Assembly: GCF_014297575.1 (NCBI RefSeq)
Contig: NZ_CP060412.1
Location: 2,232,001-2,296,000 of the forward strand
Source: Dyella telluris
GTDB taxonomy: Bacteria; Pseudomonadota; Gammaproteobacteria; Xanthomonadales; Rhodanobacteraceae
Direction of reading: 5' to 3'
Length of the DNA stretch: 64,000 nt
The position numbers and the translations under genes were made by a program. The notes under the pieces are model-generated. The model ran no database searches. It was given only the letters and a program-made list of their open reading frames with translations, and had not been told where the DNA came from. Below are positions 51,701 to 59,952 of the stretch, one piece after another; position 1 is the stretch's first letter, and every line of letters starts with the position of its first letter.

Positions 51701-52360
51701 CGCAGCGACGTCACCAACTACGACGGCACCGATGCCGGCGACGATATCGTGAAGGGACAATCACTGGGCCTGTACTGGACGCATTTCTGGAGTGAAGGCC
51801 AGTATCTCGATGCGGTGTGGCAGGGCACCTGGTCCAAGTACAGCGCCAAGTCGGACGAAGGGCTGGCCCTGCGTCACAGTGGCTTTGGCTGGGCCGGCTC
51901 GCTGGAAGGCGGCTATCCCTTCCACGATGACTCGCAGGTGTGGGAACCGCAGGCGCAGGTGATCTACCAGCGCGTGAACAACGGCGATGCGAGCGATGCC
52001 GCGGCAACGGTGCGCTTCAGCAACATCACCTCGCTGGTGGGGCGCGCTGGCCTGCGCTGGGCCAACACCTGGACACAGGAACCCACGGCCGAAGGCATCC
52101 CACGGCTGCTCACTGGTTGGTTGCGCTTCAACGTGTGGAAGGAGTTCAAGGGACAGCCCACCACCTCGTTCTCGTCCGAAGATGGTTTTGTTCCCTTTGA
52201 TGGCAGCATCAAGGGCTCATGGTGGCAACTCAATGGCGGCATGACCTGGCAGCTGGACAAGAACACCTCGTTCTACGCCAACCTGGGCTACCAGAAGGGA
52301 TTCAGCAGCCGTGGTTTCCATGCGTGGGATGGCAAGGTGGGCTTCCGCTGGAATTGGTAA
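48758..52360 (+). CDS. autotransporter (type Va) with pertactin-like passenger and Pro-rich linker
   Basis: A 1200-residue surface protein. An unusually long N-terminal region of about 62 residues contains the signal peptide (WAMAGGGLAVVAMLVPGLGQAQ). The passenger (about 63-780) is a Gly/Ser/Thr/Asn-rich repetitive beta-helix of the AIDA/pertactin type. A Pro-rich linker (about 790-857, PAP and PSP repeats) precedes the C-terminal barrel (about 900-1200), which includes RGDLREDNYLNALWVRVIGEDG, and ends with aromatic WDGKVGFRWNW, as autotransporters do. It is preceded by GGGAGCAGGG. Two Cys near residue 785 (SCEGSSHPAC) are the only ones late in the protein. The passenger has no recognisable enzymatic motif, so adhesion or aggregation is the likely role. 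Confidence 0.9.
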   Translation: MEELLAKAAATSSPIPRNTPAHQRHPLACAIARCMRERQAWAMAGGGLAVVAMLVPGLGQAQTLVGPGTQTTAVTAGAANPSVLVVGGTTINTGSTIAASVNAQATLVFDASQGPSPGPIVINNSNVAIQDTNGSVSVPTAGLTINTNRVGFLSYSTNLNALAPITIDGGATVNMTGVGAALGAYGQASSISGTNMVLAISGGGARGAVAQAGGKIDLYGSSSSITTSGTTTKQLALGAQDAGTVVTVHDPMSITVNSPNSIGVYMYNGGIVSLPANQTLSFNVASGGGSEGVVIDNTQVPATAIGSGLTLLFNYTGPQPASRNSSTGVLVANGGNVTLSNLTVDGNDAAVGVWVRQGSSATLSGGTININAASNGSPDMISGGQLLNPSLNWQGPSYTGSGAAPGSALKSDGGTITATGTHVAVNSTAYSTGGYAWSSTKAADGSYANAVLNLNQVTITSTGKQTYGLLAQDGGQITAAGSQISNAGGIAALALADYGTRTPASLTLTGSTVQATGINSAYSQPFGTIGLDASNKAATGTNVVTLTGTTLSSESGTAIEGTGPLQITVQQGSSVSGGDGLLYAYKNSSGQATLVQLDASGNSTLAGLAQADSASTANITLSDHSSWTGESYYVTNVDVDETSSWIIPAGSVVSQQLLNNGLVQFTAPQDGVYKSLYVHDYAGTGTLGINTYLEDDSSPTDRLLINGGVASSQGKIAVTNTGGPGALTSGNGIPVVEVLNGGTTLASAFVLAAPVLAGPYEYTLQRGGAAAGTENDWFLRSTISCEGSSHPACPSPPSPPAPPAPPAPPAPPAPAPPSPPDPPAPPSPPAPSPPSPPPAPEPAPPAPPSPPPVPAPEESEQGSPVDVVPNYRPEVALYTALPGMAMRYGWAMLDNLHERVGEEEQLRGRGDLREDNYLNALWVRVIGEDGNVRGASQSIYNGSPQYDYNIQAFQAGMDVFAEEHDNQQRDHAGLYLGTGRIRSDVTNYDGTDAGDDIVKGQSLGLYWTHFWSEGQYLDAVWQGTWSKYSAKSDEGLALRHSGFGWAGSLEGGYPFHDDSQVWEPQAQVIYQRVNNGDASDAAATVRFSNITSLVGRAGLRWANTWTQEPTAEGIPRLLTGWLRFNVWKEFKGQPTTSFSSEDGFVPFDGSIKGSWWQLNGGMTWQLDKNTSFYANLGYQKGFSSRGFHAWDGKVGFRWNW
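51155..51199 (+). repeat. tandem 9-bp repeat in the autotransporter linker
   Basis: Five units of CCGGCACCA in tandem (the last with one change) encode Pro-Ala-Pro from codon 800 of the autotransporter. Unit length is a multiple of three, so slippage would change linker length without breaking the frame. Confidence 0.9.
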
Positions 52361-52440
52361 GCCGAACGCCAGGCTTCAACGCCGGGACTTTGCGCCCGGC
52401 AGGTGGCTAGAATCCCCCGGGGCCAAGGGGAGATGCACCC

Positions 52441-53772
52441 ATGCGTGTGTTCAAGGGATTGCTGTGGGCCACCGGCGCGGTGCTGGTTGCCTTGATGGCG
52501 GCGTTCGCCTGGGGAAGGCTGCGCCCGCCCACGCCGGCACAGGAGAGGGCACTGGCCCTGCTGAACCAGGACCTGAAACCCGCCACCGGCCGCAACGCGA
52601 ATGCGTGGCTGTGGTTCATGGGCTTCGACATACCGGCCGATCAGGTGGATGCCGCCTACGCGAAGCAACGCCAACGCATGGTGGCGTGGGTCCAGAGCTT
52701 CAGGCCTGGTGATGCGACGGTGACGCCGCCGGCGACTCAGGCGGATTTCCCGAAGCTGCCGTCGATGTCGTCGGCGGAGCGCCAGGCGTTGTGCAAACCG
52801 CGCGACGCGGATTGCCTGGCCAAGGTGCGAACACATCGCGACGAGATCGTTGCGCTGCTCGCCCGCCACGAAAAGCTGCTCGCCCGCGACAAGGCGCTGG
52901 GCGGTTTTGATTATCTCTGGAGCGACATGCCGGAAGGGCCGCTCACGCCCATGCCGCCCTTTGCGATCGGCATGGGCTTGTGGCAGACCTCGATCGCAGC
53001 GGACTTCGCGGACGGCAGGCAGGCACAGGCGATGGACGCCGCCTGTTTGCAGGTAGCGTCCATGCGTCGGCTGCACGCGCATGCCAACTCGCTCGTAGGC
53101 ACCATGATCTTTGCCGTCAGGCTGCGTGGTGGCGTTCGCCTGTTCGCGGAGCTGCTCAAGGACTTCCCCGCCAGCCAGTCGCTGCCGTCATCCTGCGCGG
53201 AGGCTTTCGCGCCCGTAATGGCGGAAGACGTCGACCTGTGTCCCAGCATGCAAGCCGAGTTCGCCATGGTGGCGTCACCCCAGTTGTTCGGCCGTCCCGA
53301 GCATTGGTACGAAAACCTGAGCTGGTCCAGCGTGCACAGCCAGCGCCTGCTGGCGCCGGGCTATAGCGCCATGTGCGAACCGCGGCTTACCCAGCGACTG
53401 CTGGCGGACGAGCACGTCGAGCTGGCGAAACAGCCGCCGCGTGTGGATCTGTTCGATTTCGTCTCCAACAGCGCCGGAACCATCCTTTCGCGCATTTCCG
53501 GGCCGGCGTTCGACGTCTACCTCGCACGCCAGCAGGACACCGCGGCAAGCCTGCGGATGGGCGCGCTGCTGATCTGGATGCGCGATACGCCTGGTGACGG
53601 TACGTCGCCTGCCCAACGCTACGCGCAGCGGCCCGCGTGGATACATTTCGCCGAGAGTCGACGCGTCGGGTTCTCGGCAGATGGCCGCAGCCTGACGATG
53701 GACGTGCTGGATGTTGCTGACCAGCGTAATTATCCGTGGCCGACCATGTGGGCCTTGCCACCCGAACATTAA
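52441..53772 (+). CDS. membrane-anchored hypothetical protein
   Basis: A 443-residue protein that I do not recognise. It has one N-terminal membrane helix (GLLWATGAVLVALMAAFAWG) acting as signal anchor or signal peptide, then a mostly helical soluble region with several Cys (KPRDADCLAK, AACLQVASM, PSSCAEAF, DVDLCPSM, YSAMCEPR), suggesting disulfides in the periplasm. The segment GFDIPADQVDAAYAKQRQRM and the C-terminal WIHFAESRRVGFSADGRSLTMDVL look conserved in style but match no known domain to me. It follows the autotransporter by 80 bp with its own TAGAAT -10-like element at about 52409-52414. It is convergent with the M23 peptidase gene, 19 bp away. Confidence 0.75.
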   Translation: MRVFKGLLWATGAVLVALMAAFAWGRLRPPTPAQERALALLNQDLKPATGRNANAWLWFMGFDIPADQVDAAYAKQRQRMVAWVQSFRPGDATVTPPATQADFPKLPSMSSAERQALCKPRDADCLAKVRTHRDEIVALLARHEKLLARDKALGGFDYLWSDMPEGPLTPMPPFAIGMGLWQTSIAADFADGRQAQAMDAACLQVASMRRLHAHANSLVGTMIFAVRLRGGVRLFAELLKDFPASQSLPSSCAEAFAPVMAEDVDLCPSMQAEFAMVASPQLFGRPEHWYENLSWSSVHSQRLLAPGYSAMCEPRLTQRLLADEHVELAKQPPRVDLFDFVSNSAGTILSRISGPAFDVYLARQQDTAASLRMGALLIWMRDTPGDGTSPAQRYAQRPAWIHFAESRRVGFSADGRSLTMDVLDVADQRNYPWPTMWALPPEH

Positions 53773-53791
53773 AGCGCAGCGTGAGACGTCA

Positions 53792-54952
53792 TCAGTGGGA
53801 GGGTGACGCCGCGCGCCCGTCGCCAAAATCCACTACGGACAGCGGCGCGGGAAATCCTTCACCGGTCATGGGCGTCGCTTGTGGCGTCCACGGCCGGCCG
53901 TCGGCGAAATCCTCGATCGTCGCGTAGCTGCCCATCACATGGAGTGATGCCAGCGCATAGGGAAGACCTTCCGCAGCGAGTGGCGCATTCGCGTTGCTCA
54001 CGTGGAAGTGCAGATGCGGGCCGGTGGATTCACCGGTGAATCCCAGTTGGCCGATCAAGGCACCTTGCTGCACATGCTGGCCCGGCTTCACGCGGATGCT
54101 GCCGGGCTTGAGGTGTTCGTAGAACGCGAAGCGTCCATCGCCCAGGTCGAGCGATACATAGTTGCCGGCGGCTTCTTCCAGCGGCACCTTGCGAGCGGCA
54201 CCTTCCCGGAGCGATGCCGGCTCGGCGATGCCTCCGCCCACGGATGCCACGGTGGCATCAGCCACAGCCAGCACATCGGCGCCGTAGCCGTACCATTGCG
54301 ACGGGCGTTCGCCCTTGTCGCTGGCAAAGCCACCGTGCGGGCCGACGCGAATCCAGTCGATGGCGAAGCGGCCGGGCACTTTCACCTGTCCATCGGTGGC
54401 GTACAGCACGCGACGATGGCCGCGCTCCCAGTGCGCGTCATAGATCGCCGCCCATGGGCCGCCGCGCAGGGGCGGCCCCAGCGTTTTGCCGGAGGTGGGG
54501 CGTGCAGTGAAACCATGGTCTTCGACACTGAATTCGTGGGCGGCAGCATCCGCGTAGACGACACGATGCCTGATGTGCGCGCTGCCGTTGCTTGCGAGAG
54601 GCACGGAAAGATAGGCCACCGCCGTCATGCCCGGTGCCACATGCACGCGGTCATCGCCCTTGGCGCGGTCAGCGCGACCGATGGCTTCGGTGAGTGCGGG
54701 GCCGGAAAGATCGAGCAGCACGTGCTGGTCCTGATCGAGCACGTCGATGCGGCGCAGCGTCAGCGGCTCCTGTGCATAACTGGTGAGATGCAGCTCGTAC
54801 ACCAGCGATGCCTTGCCGGCGACCACCACCGGTTCCGGCGTCCACGGCACGCGCAGGTCAAACGACTGATGCAGGGGCGCGCGTTGCGCGATGGCGGCGT
54901 GGGCCATCAGCAGGGTGAGCAACAGCGCAGGCAGTCGGCGCCAGCATCGCAT
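53792..54952 (-). CDS. exported M23 (LytM-like) metallopeptidase
   Basis: A 386-residue exported protein. A signal peptide (MRCWRRLPALLLTLLMAHAAIA) is followed by a beta-rich region of unknown role, then an M23 fold at about residues 215-345. The second zinc-site motif GPHLHFHV is intact. The first ligand set is less canonical: the RFAIDWIRVG segment holds the Asp, with a candidate His upstream (GHRRVLY), and WYGYGADVLAVADATVASVGGG gives the usual Gly/Ala-rich strand. It may cut peptidoglycan cross-links or act as a non-cutting activator. The start at 54952 is preferred; 54961 is possible. The gene lies next to the glycosidase cluster, but a link in function is not shown. Confidence 0.82.
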   Translation of the reverse strand: MRCWRRLPALLLTLLMAHAAIAQRAPLHQSFDLRVPWTPEPVVVAGKASLVYELHLTSYAQEPLTLRRIDVLDQDQHVLLDLSGPALTEAIGRADRAKGDDRVHVAPGMTAVAYLSVPLASNGSAHIRHRVVYADAAAHEFSVEDHGFTARPTSGKTLGPPLRGGPWAAIYDAHWERGHRRVLYATDGQVKVPGRFAIDWIRVGPHGGFASDKGERPSQWYGYGADVLAVADATVASVGGGIAEPASLREGAARKVPLEEAAGNYVSLDLGDGRFAFYEHLKPGSIRVKPGQHVQQGALIGQLGFTGESTGPHLHFHVSNANAPLAAEGLPYALASLHVMGSYATIEDFADGRPWTPQATPMTGEGFPAPLSVVDFGDGRAASPSH

Positions 54953-55099
54953 GGGTGACATCCATGGTGGAGTGCGGCGCGAGCTTCGATCCGTGGGCGG
55001 CAGCCCGCCAATGCCAGAGGTCATTGCGCGGCGGGAGCCGGGAACAACAGCGTGCGACGTCACCCTGAGGGGAAGGTGACGCCGCACGCTTTGCTGCGC

Positions 55100-56659
55100 T
55101 TAGTGCAGCTCCACCACCACCAGGCCCTGGGCCGGGATATCGATGCTCAGGCGACCGTTCTGCACAGCGACCTGTTCCGGCGCGGATGCCTTGCCCGCGT
55201 CACGCAGCTGCTTGATCTGTTCGCGGCTCGGCGTGGCGGGACGACCCATCGTGTCGAACGCGGCCACGGCGTTGCCGTGCTCCTGGTCCAGGCGCCACAC
55301 GGTGGCCTGCGTGGCGTGGCCCAGGTGCTTCAGATCCACATCGAAGTGCTTGGTCGCACCGGTGGGCACGCCCGGCGTGTACTCGGCCGTGTCACCCAGC
55401 GGCTTGGTGTAGTTCCACAGCGCCAGCACCACGGTGCCGTCGCTGCGACGCGTGGCCAGTGCACTGTCGGTCTTCAGCGGCAGCTGCACGTCACCCAGCT
55501 TGTGCAGCATAGCGAAGGCGTTGAAGGCCGGCTTCTGGATGCGGTCGGCGGCGATCAGGCCAAAGCCGCCGTAGAACGGCGTCTTCACCACGCCCTGCTC
55601 GTCGAACACGTCCGAGAACGACCAGTAGCTCATCATGTCCACCTTGCCCGCGCACTCGCGGATGGTGTTGGCCATCCACGGGCCCATGTAGACGGAGTCG
55701 GTGACGTTGGGCAGGTTGGCGTACGAGGCGTTGTATTCGCTGTAGATCAGCGGCAGCTTCGGGAACGGCGAGGCGGCCACTTCCTTGTGCGACTTGTCCA
55801 CCGCGCGGCACACCATGTCGCGACGCGGGATGTTCTCCGTGGTCTTGAACACGTTGTCGGCGGTGTCGTCGCCGTACACATGCGTGCTGACGAAGTCGAT
55901 CGGCGCACCGGTCTGCTTCACGTGCTTGAGGAATTCCGGCAGCCATGCAGCCTGCGCGGTGCCGGGGCCGCCAACGCGGAACTGCTTGTCCACCGACTTC
56001 ACCACGCGCGCGGTGCGGTCATACAGGTCGTAATAGGTTTCCTTCTCGGGCTTGCCGCCCCAGAAGGCGAGGTTGGGCTCGTTCCACACTTCGAAGTACC
56101 AGCTGCGCACTTCGTCGATGCCGTAGCGCTCGATCTCGTGCTTGAGGAACGCAGTCACCATGGCGTCCCATTCGTTCCAGTCCTTTGCCGGCATCACGTT
56201 GGGGTGGTACCAGAAGTCGTGGTGGCTGGCCGGGTCGGTGCTCATTTCCGGCGGCATGAAGCCCAGTTCCACGAACGGCTTGACGCCGCGCGCCAGCAGG
56301 CCGTCGTACACCTGGTCCACATAGCTGAAGTTGAACTGCAGCTTGCCCTGGGTATCGCGGTAAGCCACGCCCATGTCGCGGTCGAAGATGCCGTGGAAGC
56401 GGATGTAGGTGAAGCCGGTGGCGGCCTTCACGTCTTCCAGGTCCTTGCGGTAGTCGTCGCGCAGCGCGAGCACGGCGCGGCCGGAGCCGAACATGTTTTC
56501 CCAGAAGTGCGGCAGCGGCGTGCCCTTGGCTGTCGCATCCACCTGCAGCTGCACCGTGTCACCGCCGGCGGGCGCGGCATGTACCGAGCCGAGCAGGGCA
56601 AGACAGGCCGCGGCGCAGGTGCGCAGGGCCAGGCGGCGGAGCGGTGACGGGGTGGGCAT
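55100..56659 (-). CDS. exported GH39 family glycosidase (beta-xylosidase-like)
   Basis: A 519-residue glycoside hydrolase with a signal peptide (cleaved after LLGSVHA). The GH39 TIM barrel shows RFHGIFDRDMGV, the acid/base Glu in YFEVWNEPNLAFW (near residue 193), STHVYGDD and the nucleophile Glu in LIYSEYNAS (near residue 307). A C-terminal beta-sandwich follows. GH39 enzymes remove xylose from xylo-oligosaccharides, though some act on other sugars. The gene is divergent from a GH43 gene with a perfect LacI-type operator in between, so both are likely induced together by xylan or arabinoxylan products. Confidence 0.92.
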   Translation of the reverse strand: MPTPSPLRRLALRTCAAACLALLGSVHAAPAGGDTVQLQVDATAKGTPLPHFWENMFGSGRAVLALRDDYRKDLEDVKAATGFTYIRFHGIFDRDMGVAYRDTQGKLQFNFSYVDQVYDGLLARGVKPFVELGFMPPEMSTDPASHHDFWYHPNVMPAKDWNEWDAMVTAFLKHEIERYGIDEVRSWYFEVWNEPNLAFWGGKPEKETYYDLYDRTARVVKSVDKQFRVGGPGTAQAAWLPEFLKHVKQTGAPIDFVSTHVYGDDTADNVFKTTENIPRRDMVCRAVDKSHKEVAASPFPKLPLIYSEYNASYANLPNVTDSVYMGPWMANTIRECAGKVDMMSYWSFSDVFDEQGVVKTPFYGGFGLIAADRIQKPAFNAFAMLHKLGDVQLPLKTDSALATRRSDGTVVLALWNYTKPLGDTAEYTPGVPTGATKHFDVDLKHLGHATQATVWRLDQEHGNAVAAFDTMGRPATPSREQIKQLRDAGKASAPEQVAVQNGRLSIDIPAQGLVVVELH

Positions 56660-56714
56660 GGCGATTCCTTCGATAAGCGGGTGGGTTGGCCGTACGTGAG
56701 GCGGCAGCTACGAT

Positions 56715-56726
56715 GTAAACGTTTAC
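56715..56726. promoter_or_regulatory. LacI-family operator between GH39 and GH43 genes
   Basis: GTAAACGTTTAC is a perfect 12-bp palindrome with the central CG and flanks (ATGTAAACGTTTACGT) typical of LacI/GalR-family sites. It lies 56 bp before the GH39 start and 57 bp before the GH43 start, at the midpoint of the divergent pair. No LacI-type gene is in the window. Confidence 0.8.
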
Positions 56727-56782
56727 GTGTAACCGCGTGGAGTCTCTTACATCGGGGCCCGCAGGATCAATAAGGGAACGCC

Positions 56783-58699
56783 ATGAGAACTGCCGCCGCT
56801 GCGACGCAGCATGTGAAAGACCGCGTGCAAGGCCGCATCCGTACATCGTTTTTGATATCGCGGATGGCTGTTTTTTGTTGCGCAGCACTGGGCGCCACCG
56901 GCGGGGCTCATGGCGGGGAGGCGCCTGCCCATACCTGGGCCAACCCGGTCGACGTCGATTACCGCTACAACTTCGAGCAGATGAACGAGGGCACGTCGTA
57001 TCGGACCGGTGCCGATCCTGCCGTGGTCCGCTACGGCGATGCCTACTACCTGTTCATGACGCTGGCCGATGGCTATTGGCGCTCCACCGACTTGCTGCAC
57101 TGGGCGTTCATCAAGCCCGACCGGTGGCCGTTCGACAGCGAAGTGGCGCCGGCCACGCTGGTGGCGGACGGCAAGCTGTTCCTCATGCAGTCGGCGACCG
57201 AGCCGCGCCCGTTGCTGGTTTCCACCGACCCCGCGCGCGGGCACTGGTCGTTCTGGACGCGCCTGCTGCCGCCCGTGCCCGGCGCGGTATCCAGCGCCAC
57301 CGAGTGGGCCATCAAGCCGGGCCAGTTGCCGCCAGGCCCGTGGGACCCGGGGCTGTTCCAGGACGACGACGGCAAGGTTTACCTCTACTGGGGCTCGTCC
57401 AACGTGTATCCGTTGTATGGCGCGCAGCTGGACATGAAGTTCGGTGATGCGGCGGAAGGCGAGGGCAAGCGCCTCGCCTTCGCCAGCCAGCCGCAGCCCT
57501 TGCTCGCGCTCACGCCGGCCGAGCATGGCTGGCAACGTTTCGGTCAGGACCACACCGATAACCGCACTACGCCGTTCCTCGAAGGCGCGTGGATGAATCG
57601 CCACGCCAACCGCTACTACCTGCAGTACGCCGCCCCCGGCACCGAGTACAACGCGTACGGCACAGGCGTGGCCATCGGCGACTCGCCGTTGGGCCCCTTC
57701 CACGATGCGCCCTACAACCCCATCGGCGAAAAGCCTGGCGGCTTCGTCACCGGCGTCGGCCATGGCTCCACCTTCGAGGATGCCTACGGCAATGTGTGGA
57801 ACACCGGCACGTCATGGATCGGTGCCAACTGGACCTTCGAACGGCGCATCGGCCTCTATCCGGCCGGCTTCCATGCGGATGGCCAGATGTGGGTCGACAC
57901 GCGCTTTGGCGACTTTCCCCATCGCATGCCCGATCACGCGCTGAAGGATGGCGAAGACACCTTCACCGGCTGGATGCTGTTGTCCTATCGCAAGAAGGCC
58001 ACCGCGTCGTCGTCCTTGCCGGCGCATCCGGCTTCCGCGGTCACGGACGAAAACCCGCGCTCGTTCTGGGTTGCCGCCAGCAACGCGCCCGGGCAGACCT
58101 TGACGCTGGACCTGGGCGGCGAGCGTACCGTGCGCGCCGTGCAGGTGAACTTTGCCGACTACCAGTCCGGCCGCTACGGCGACGCACCGGACATCGTCAC
58201 CCAGTTCACCCTGGAAGGGTCGCGCGATGGCGCCCAATGGGCCCAGCTCGCCGATCTCTCGCACGAAACGCGCGATAGGCCCAATGCCTATATCGAACTG
58301 GAGCAGCCGGCACGCCTGCGATACGTGCGCTACGTCCATGGCCACGTCGGCGCGCATACGTTGGCCATCGCCGACCTGCGCGTGTTCGGCAACGCCGATG
58401 GCCCTCGCCCCGCACCGCCCACGCTGGTCTCGGCCACGCGCCTTGGCGACACGCGCGATGCCGAGATCGCCTGGACGCCCGTGCCTGGCGCAGTCGGCTA
58501 CAACGTGCGCTGGGGACTGGCCGCGGACCGGCTGCATGCCACCTACCAGCGCTTCGCCGACCAGCCGACGCACCTGGTGCTGCACTCGTTGAACAAGGGC
58601 GTGAACTATGTCGTCGCGGTGGAGGCGTTTGACGAGCATGGCGTATCCACCTTGTCGGCCGTCAGGCCGTTACCGGCGAACGCCAAAGCGCAGCCCTGA
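56783..58699 (+). CDS. exported GH43-type glycosidase with F5/8C and FN3-like domains
   Basis: A 638-residue exported enzyme. After an N-terminal export signal (MAVFCCAALGATGGAHGG) comes a five-bladed propeller typical of clan GH-F: catalytic base Asp in TGADPAVVRYGDAYYLFMT (near 77), PWDPGLFQDDDGKVYLYWGSS with the pKa-setting Asp (near 187), and the acid Glu in FLEGAWMNRHANRYYLQY (near 266). A discoidin/F5/8C carbohydrate-binding domain (about 405-535, KATASSSLPAHPASAVTDEN to LRVFGNADG) and a fibronectin-III-like domain (about 545-630) follow. GH43 enzymes cleave xylosides or arabinofuranosides. It is paired divergently with the GH39 gene under a shared LacI-type operator. Confidence 0.9.
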   Translation: MRTAAAATQHVKDRVQGRIRTSFLISRMAVFCCAALGATGGAHGGEAPAHTWANPVDVDYRYNFEQMNEGTSYRTGADPAVVRYGDAYYLFMTLADGYWRSTDLLHWAFIKPDRWPFDSEVAPATLVADGKLFLMQSATEPRPLLVSTDPARGHWSFWTRLLPPVPGAVSSATEWAIKPGQLPPGPWDPGLFQDDDGKVYLYWGSSNVYPLYGAQLDMKFGDAAEGEGKRLAFASQPQPLLALTPAEHGWQRFGQDHTDNRTTPFLEGAWMNRHANRYYLQYAAPGTEYNAYGTGVAIGDSPLGPFHDAPYNPIGEKPGGFVTGVGHGSTFEDAYGNVWNTGTSWIGANWTFERRIGLYPAGFHADGQMWVDTRFGDFPHRMPDHALKDGEDTFTGWMLLSYRKKATASSSLPAHPASAVTDENPRSFWVAASNAPGQTLTLDLGGERTVRAVQVNFADYQSGRYGDAPDIVTQFTLEGSRDGAQWAQLADLSHETRDRPNAYIELEQPARLRYVRYVHGHVGAHTLAIADLRVFGNADGPRPAPPTLVSATRLGDTRDAEIAWTPVPGAVGYNVRWGLAADRLHATYQRFADQPTHLVLHSLNKGVNYVVAVEAFDEHGVSTLSAVRPLPANAKAQP

Positions 58700-59163
58700 C
58701 AGCTGCCGCACCCGGCGCAGACGGCAGGCGAAGCGACCTGCGCGCAGCGCCCCTCCCTGTTCTTAGCGGCAAAGTCGGTGCCGATATTGGACCCATAGTT
58801 TGTGCGCCAAGGTATCCATATGCACAAAATTCGCCCTAACAATCCGAGCCATAGTCTGACTATTGTCGTTTATTCAACCGCTTATGCCCGCCCCGCTCGG
58901 GGCGGATAGGGCCAAATTGGAAGCAAAGTCTGTGCTCCGAAGGATGGCGGTTGACCCTTTGCTACCTGTCGCGCCGCGAGCGAGGAAATAGCTACTCTCT
59001 GTCGGCGGCATCTCGTCCCGGGTCACGCGCCGAAGCCTTTGAGTGAGCCTTGGTCTGTCTGGATGTTCAGGAGGGCGAGCGCAAGTCCTGAGACTGCCCT
59101 ATGGCAACGTGAAGTGGGCTAATCCATCGTGGCTCATACAGGAAGACGGTCAGGGGGAAGGAC
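58700..59163. other. non-coding gap at the start of the accessory segment
   Basis: No convincing gene on either strand. Base composition falls compared with the flanking glycosidase gene (for example 58791-58885 is AT-richer). A GC hairpin CCGCCCCG/CGGGGCGG lies at 58888-58905 without a T-run. No tRNA or clear direct repeat marks an integration point. The right end must hold the promoter of the membrane-protein gene at 59164, which has GGGGGAAGG just before its ATG. Confidence 0.55.
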
Positions 59164-59877
59164 ATGTCTATTTTTGAGGAAACGGTCTCCATCGTTCGGG
59201 AGGCCGAGCATCTGGTCATCGGTCCGCGCGTCAAATCGCGCTGGAAGCCGGTGGAATCCACGCTCGACGCCGTCGTGCATGTGCCGTGGTTTCTCATGGT
59301 GGGTTTCCAGGAGCGCCTGGCTACCTTTGGGTTCGGATTGTTCCTGGTGCCCATTTGGTGGGGCATCCTTGCCGTCATCATGTGGCTCACCGGCGGAGGT
59401 TCGGCGGGGAATCTCCACTCGTCGAATGGCTGGATTGTCGCCGGGCTGATGGCTACGGGCTCGGTGATTTTCCGTCTTCCCAGCCGATCGACTCGACTGG
59501 GCATTCGACCGCCACAAGTGGCCAGACTTGCGGCGCACATCAAGTCCGTCGCTCCAGACGAAGCCACTATCAAGTTGCTCCAATCAGGTGTGGCGACGCT
59601 CGATTCCGCGGCCAGTGCACGGATTACCCGCATCAACTGGCTCCTGGGCATTTGTTGGGCTGGCCTCGTTTGGGCCGCGTCGCACTGGGTGTTCACGACC
59701 GAAGTATCCGATGCGCTGCGACAAGAGGCTATGACGCGGGTGCTCGGTGGGTTCCTGGTTTTCTTGTTCTTCGGTATTGGCGTCATGTCCTACGAAGCCA
59801 CGGTTCGCATCGTGAAGCAGACCATCGACTTTGCGTTTCTACAGGCGAGCGACACGCGAACCCCATCTGAGGGGTGA
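59164..59877 (+). CDS. four-TM membrane protein of unknown function
   Basis: A 237-residue membrane protein I do not recognise. TM segments lie at about residues 55-78 (FGFGLFLVPIWWGILAVIMWL), 88-102 (IVAGLMATGSVIF), 160-180 (WLLGICWAGLVWAASHWVF) and 195-215 (VLGGFLVFLFFGIGVM). Between the pairs is a soluble stretch with RPPQVARLAAHIKSVAPDEATIKLLQSGVATLDSA. A ribosome site GGGGGAAGG precedes the ATG. Codon use is less GC-biased than in the core genes, suggesting acquisition. The DUF4238 gene follows after 75 bp on the same strand, and a HEPN-like gene after that, so the three may be one unit. Confidence 0.7.
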   Translation: MSIFEETVSIVREAEHLVIGPRVKSRWKPVESTLDAVVHVPWFLMVGFQERLATFGFGLFLVPIWWGILAVIMWLTGGGSAGNLHSSNGWIVAGLMATGSVIFRLPSRSTRLGIRPPQVARLAAHIKSVAPDEATIKLLQSGVATLDSAASARITRINWLLGICWAGLVWAASHWVFTTEVSDALRQEAMTRVLGGFLVFLFFGIGVMSYEATVRIVKQTIDFAFLQASDTRTPSEG

Positions 59878-59952
59878 TGGTAGGCATAGGGTTCAGTAAA
59901 GGCCGGACGTGTTTTAAGAGGGGCGGTTATATCTGCCCCACGGGGGCTGGAT

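Noticed and set aside
58886..58910. GC hairpin as terminator of the GH43 gene
   Set aside because: The stem is good but no T-run follows, and it lies almost 190 bp after the stop codon.
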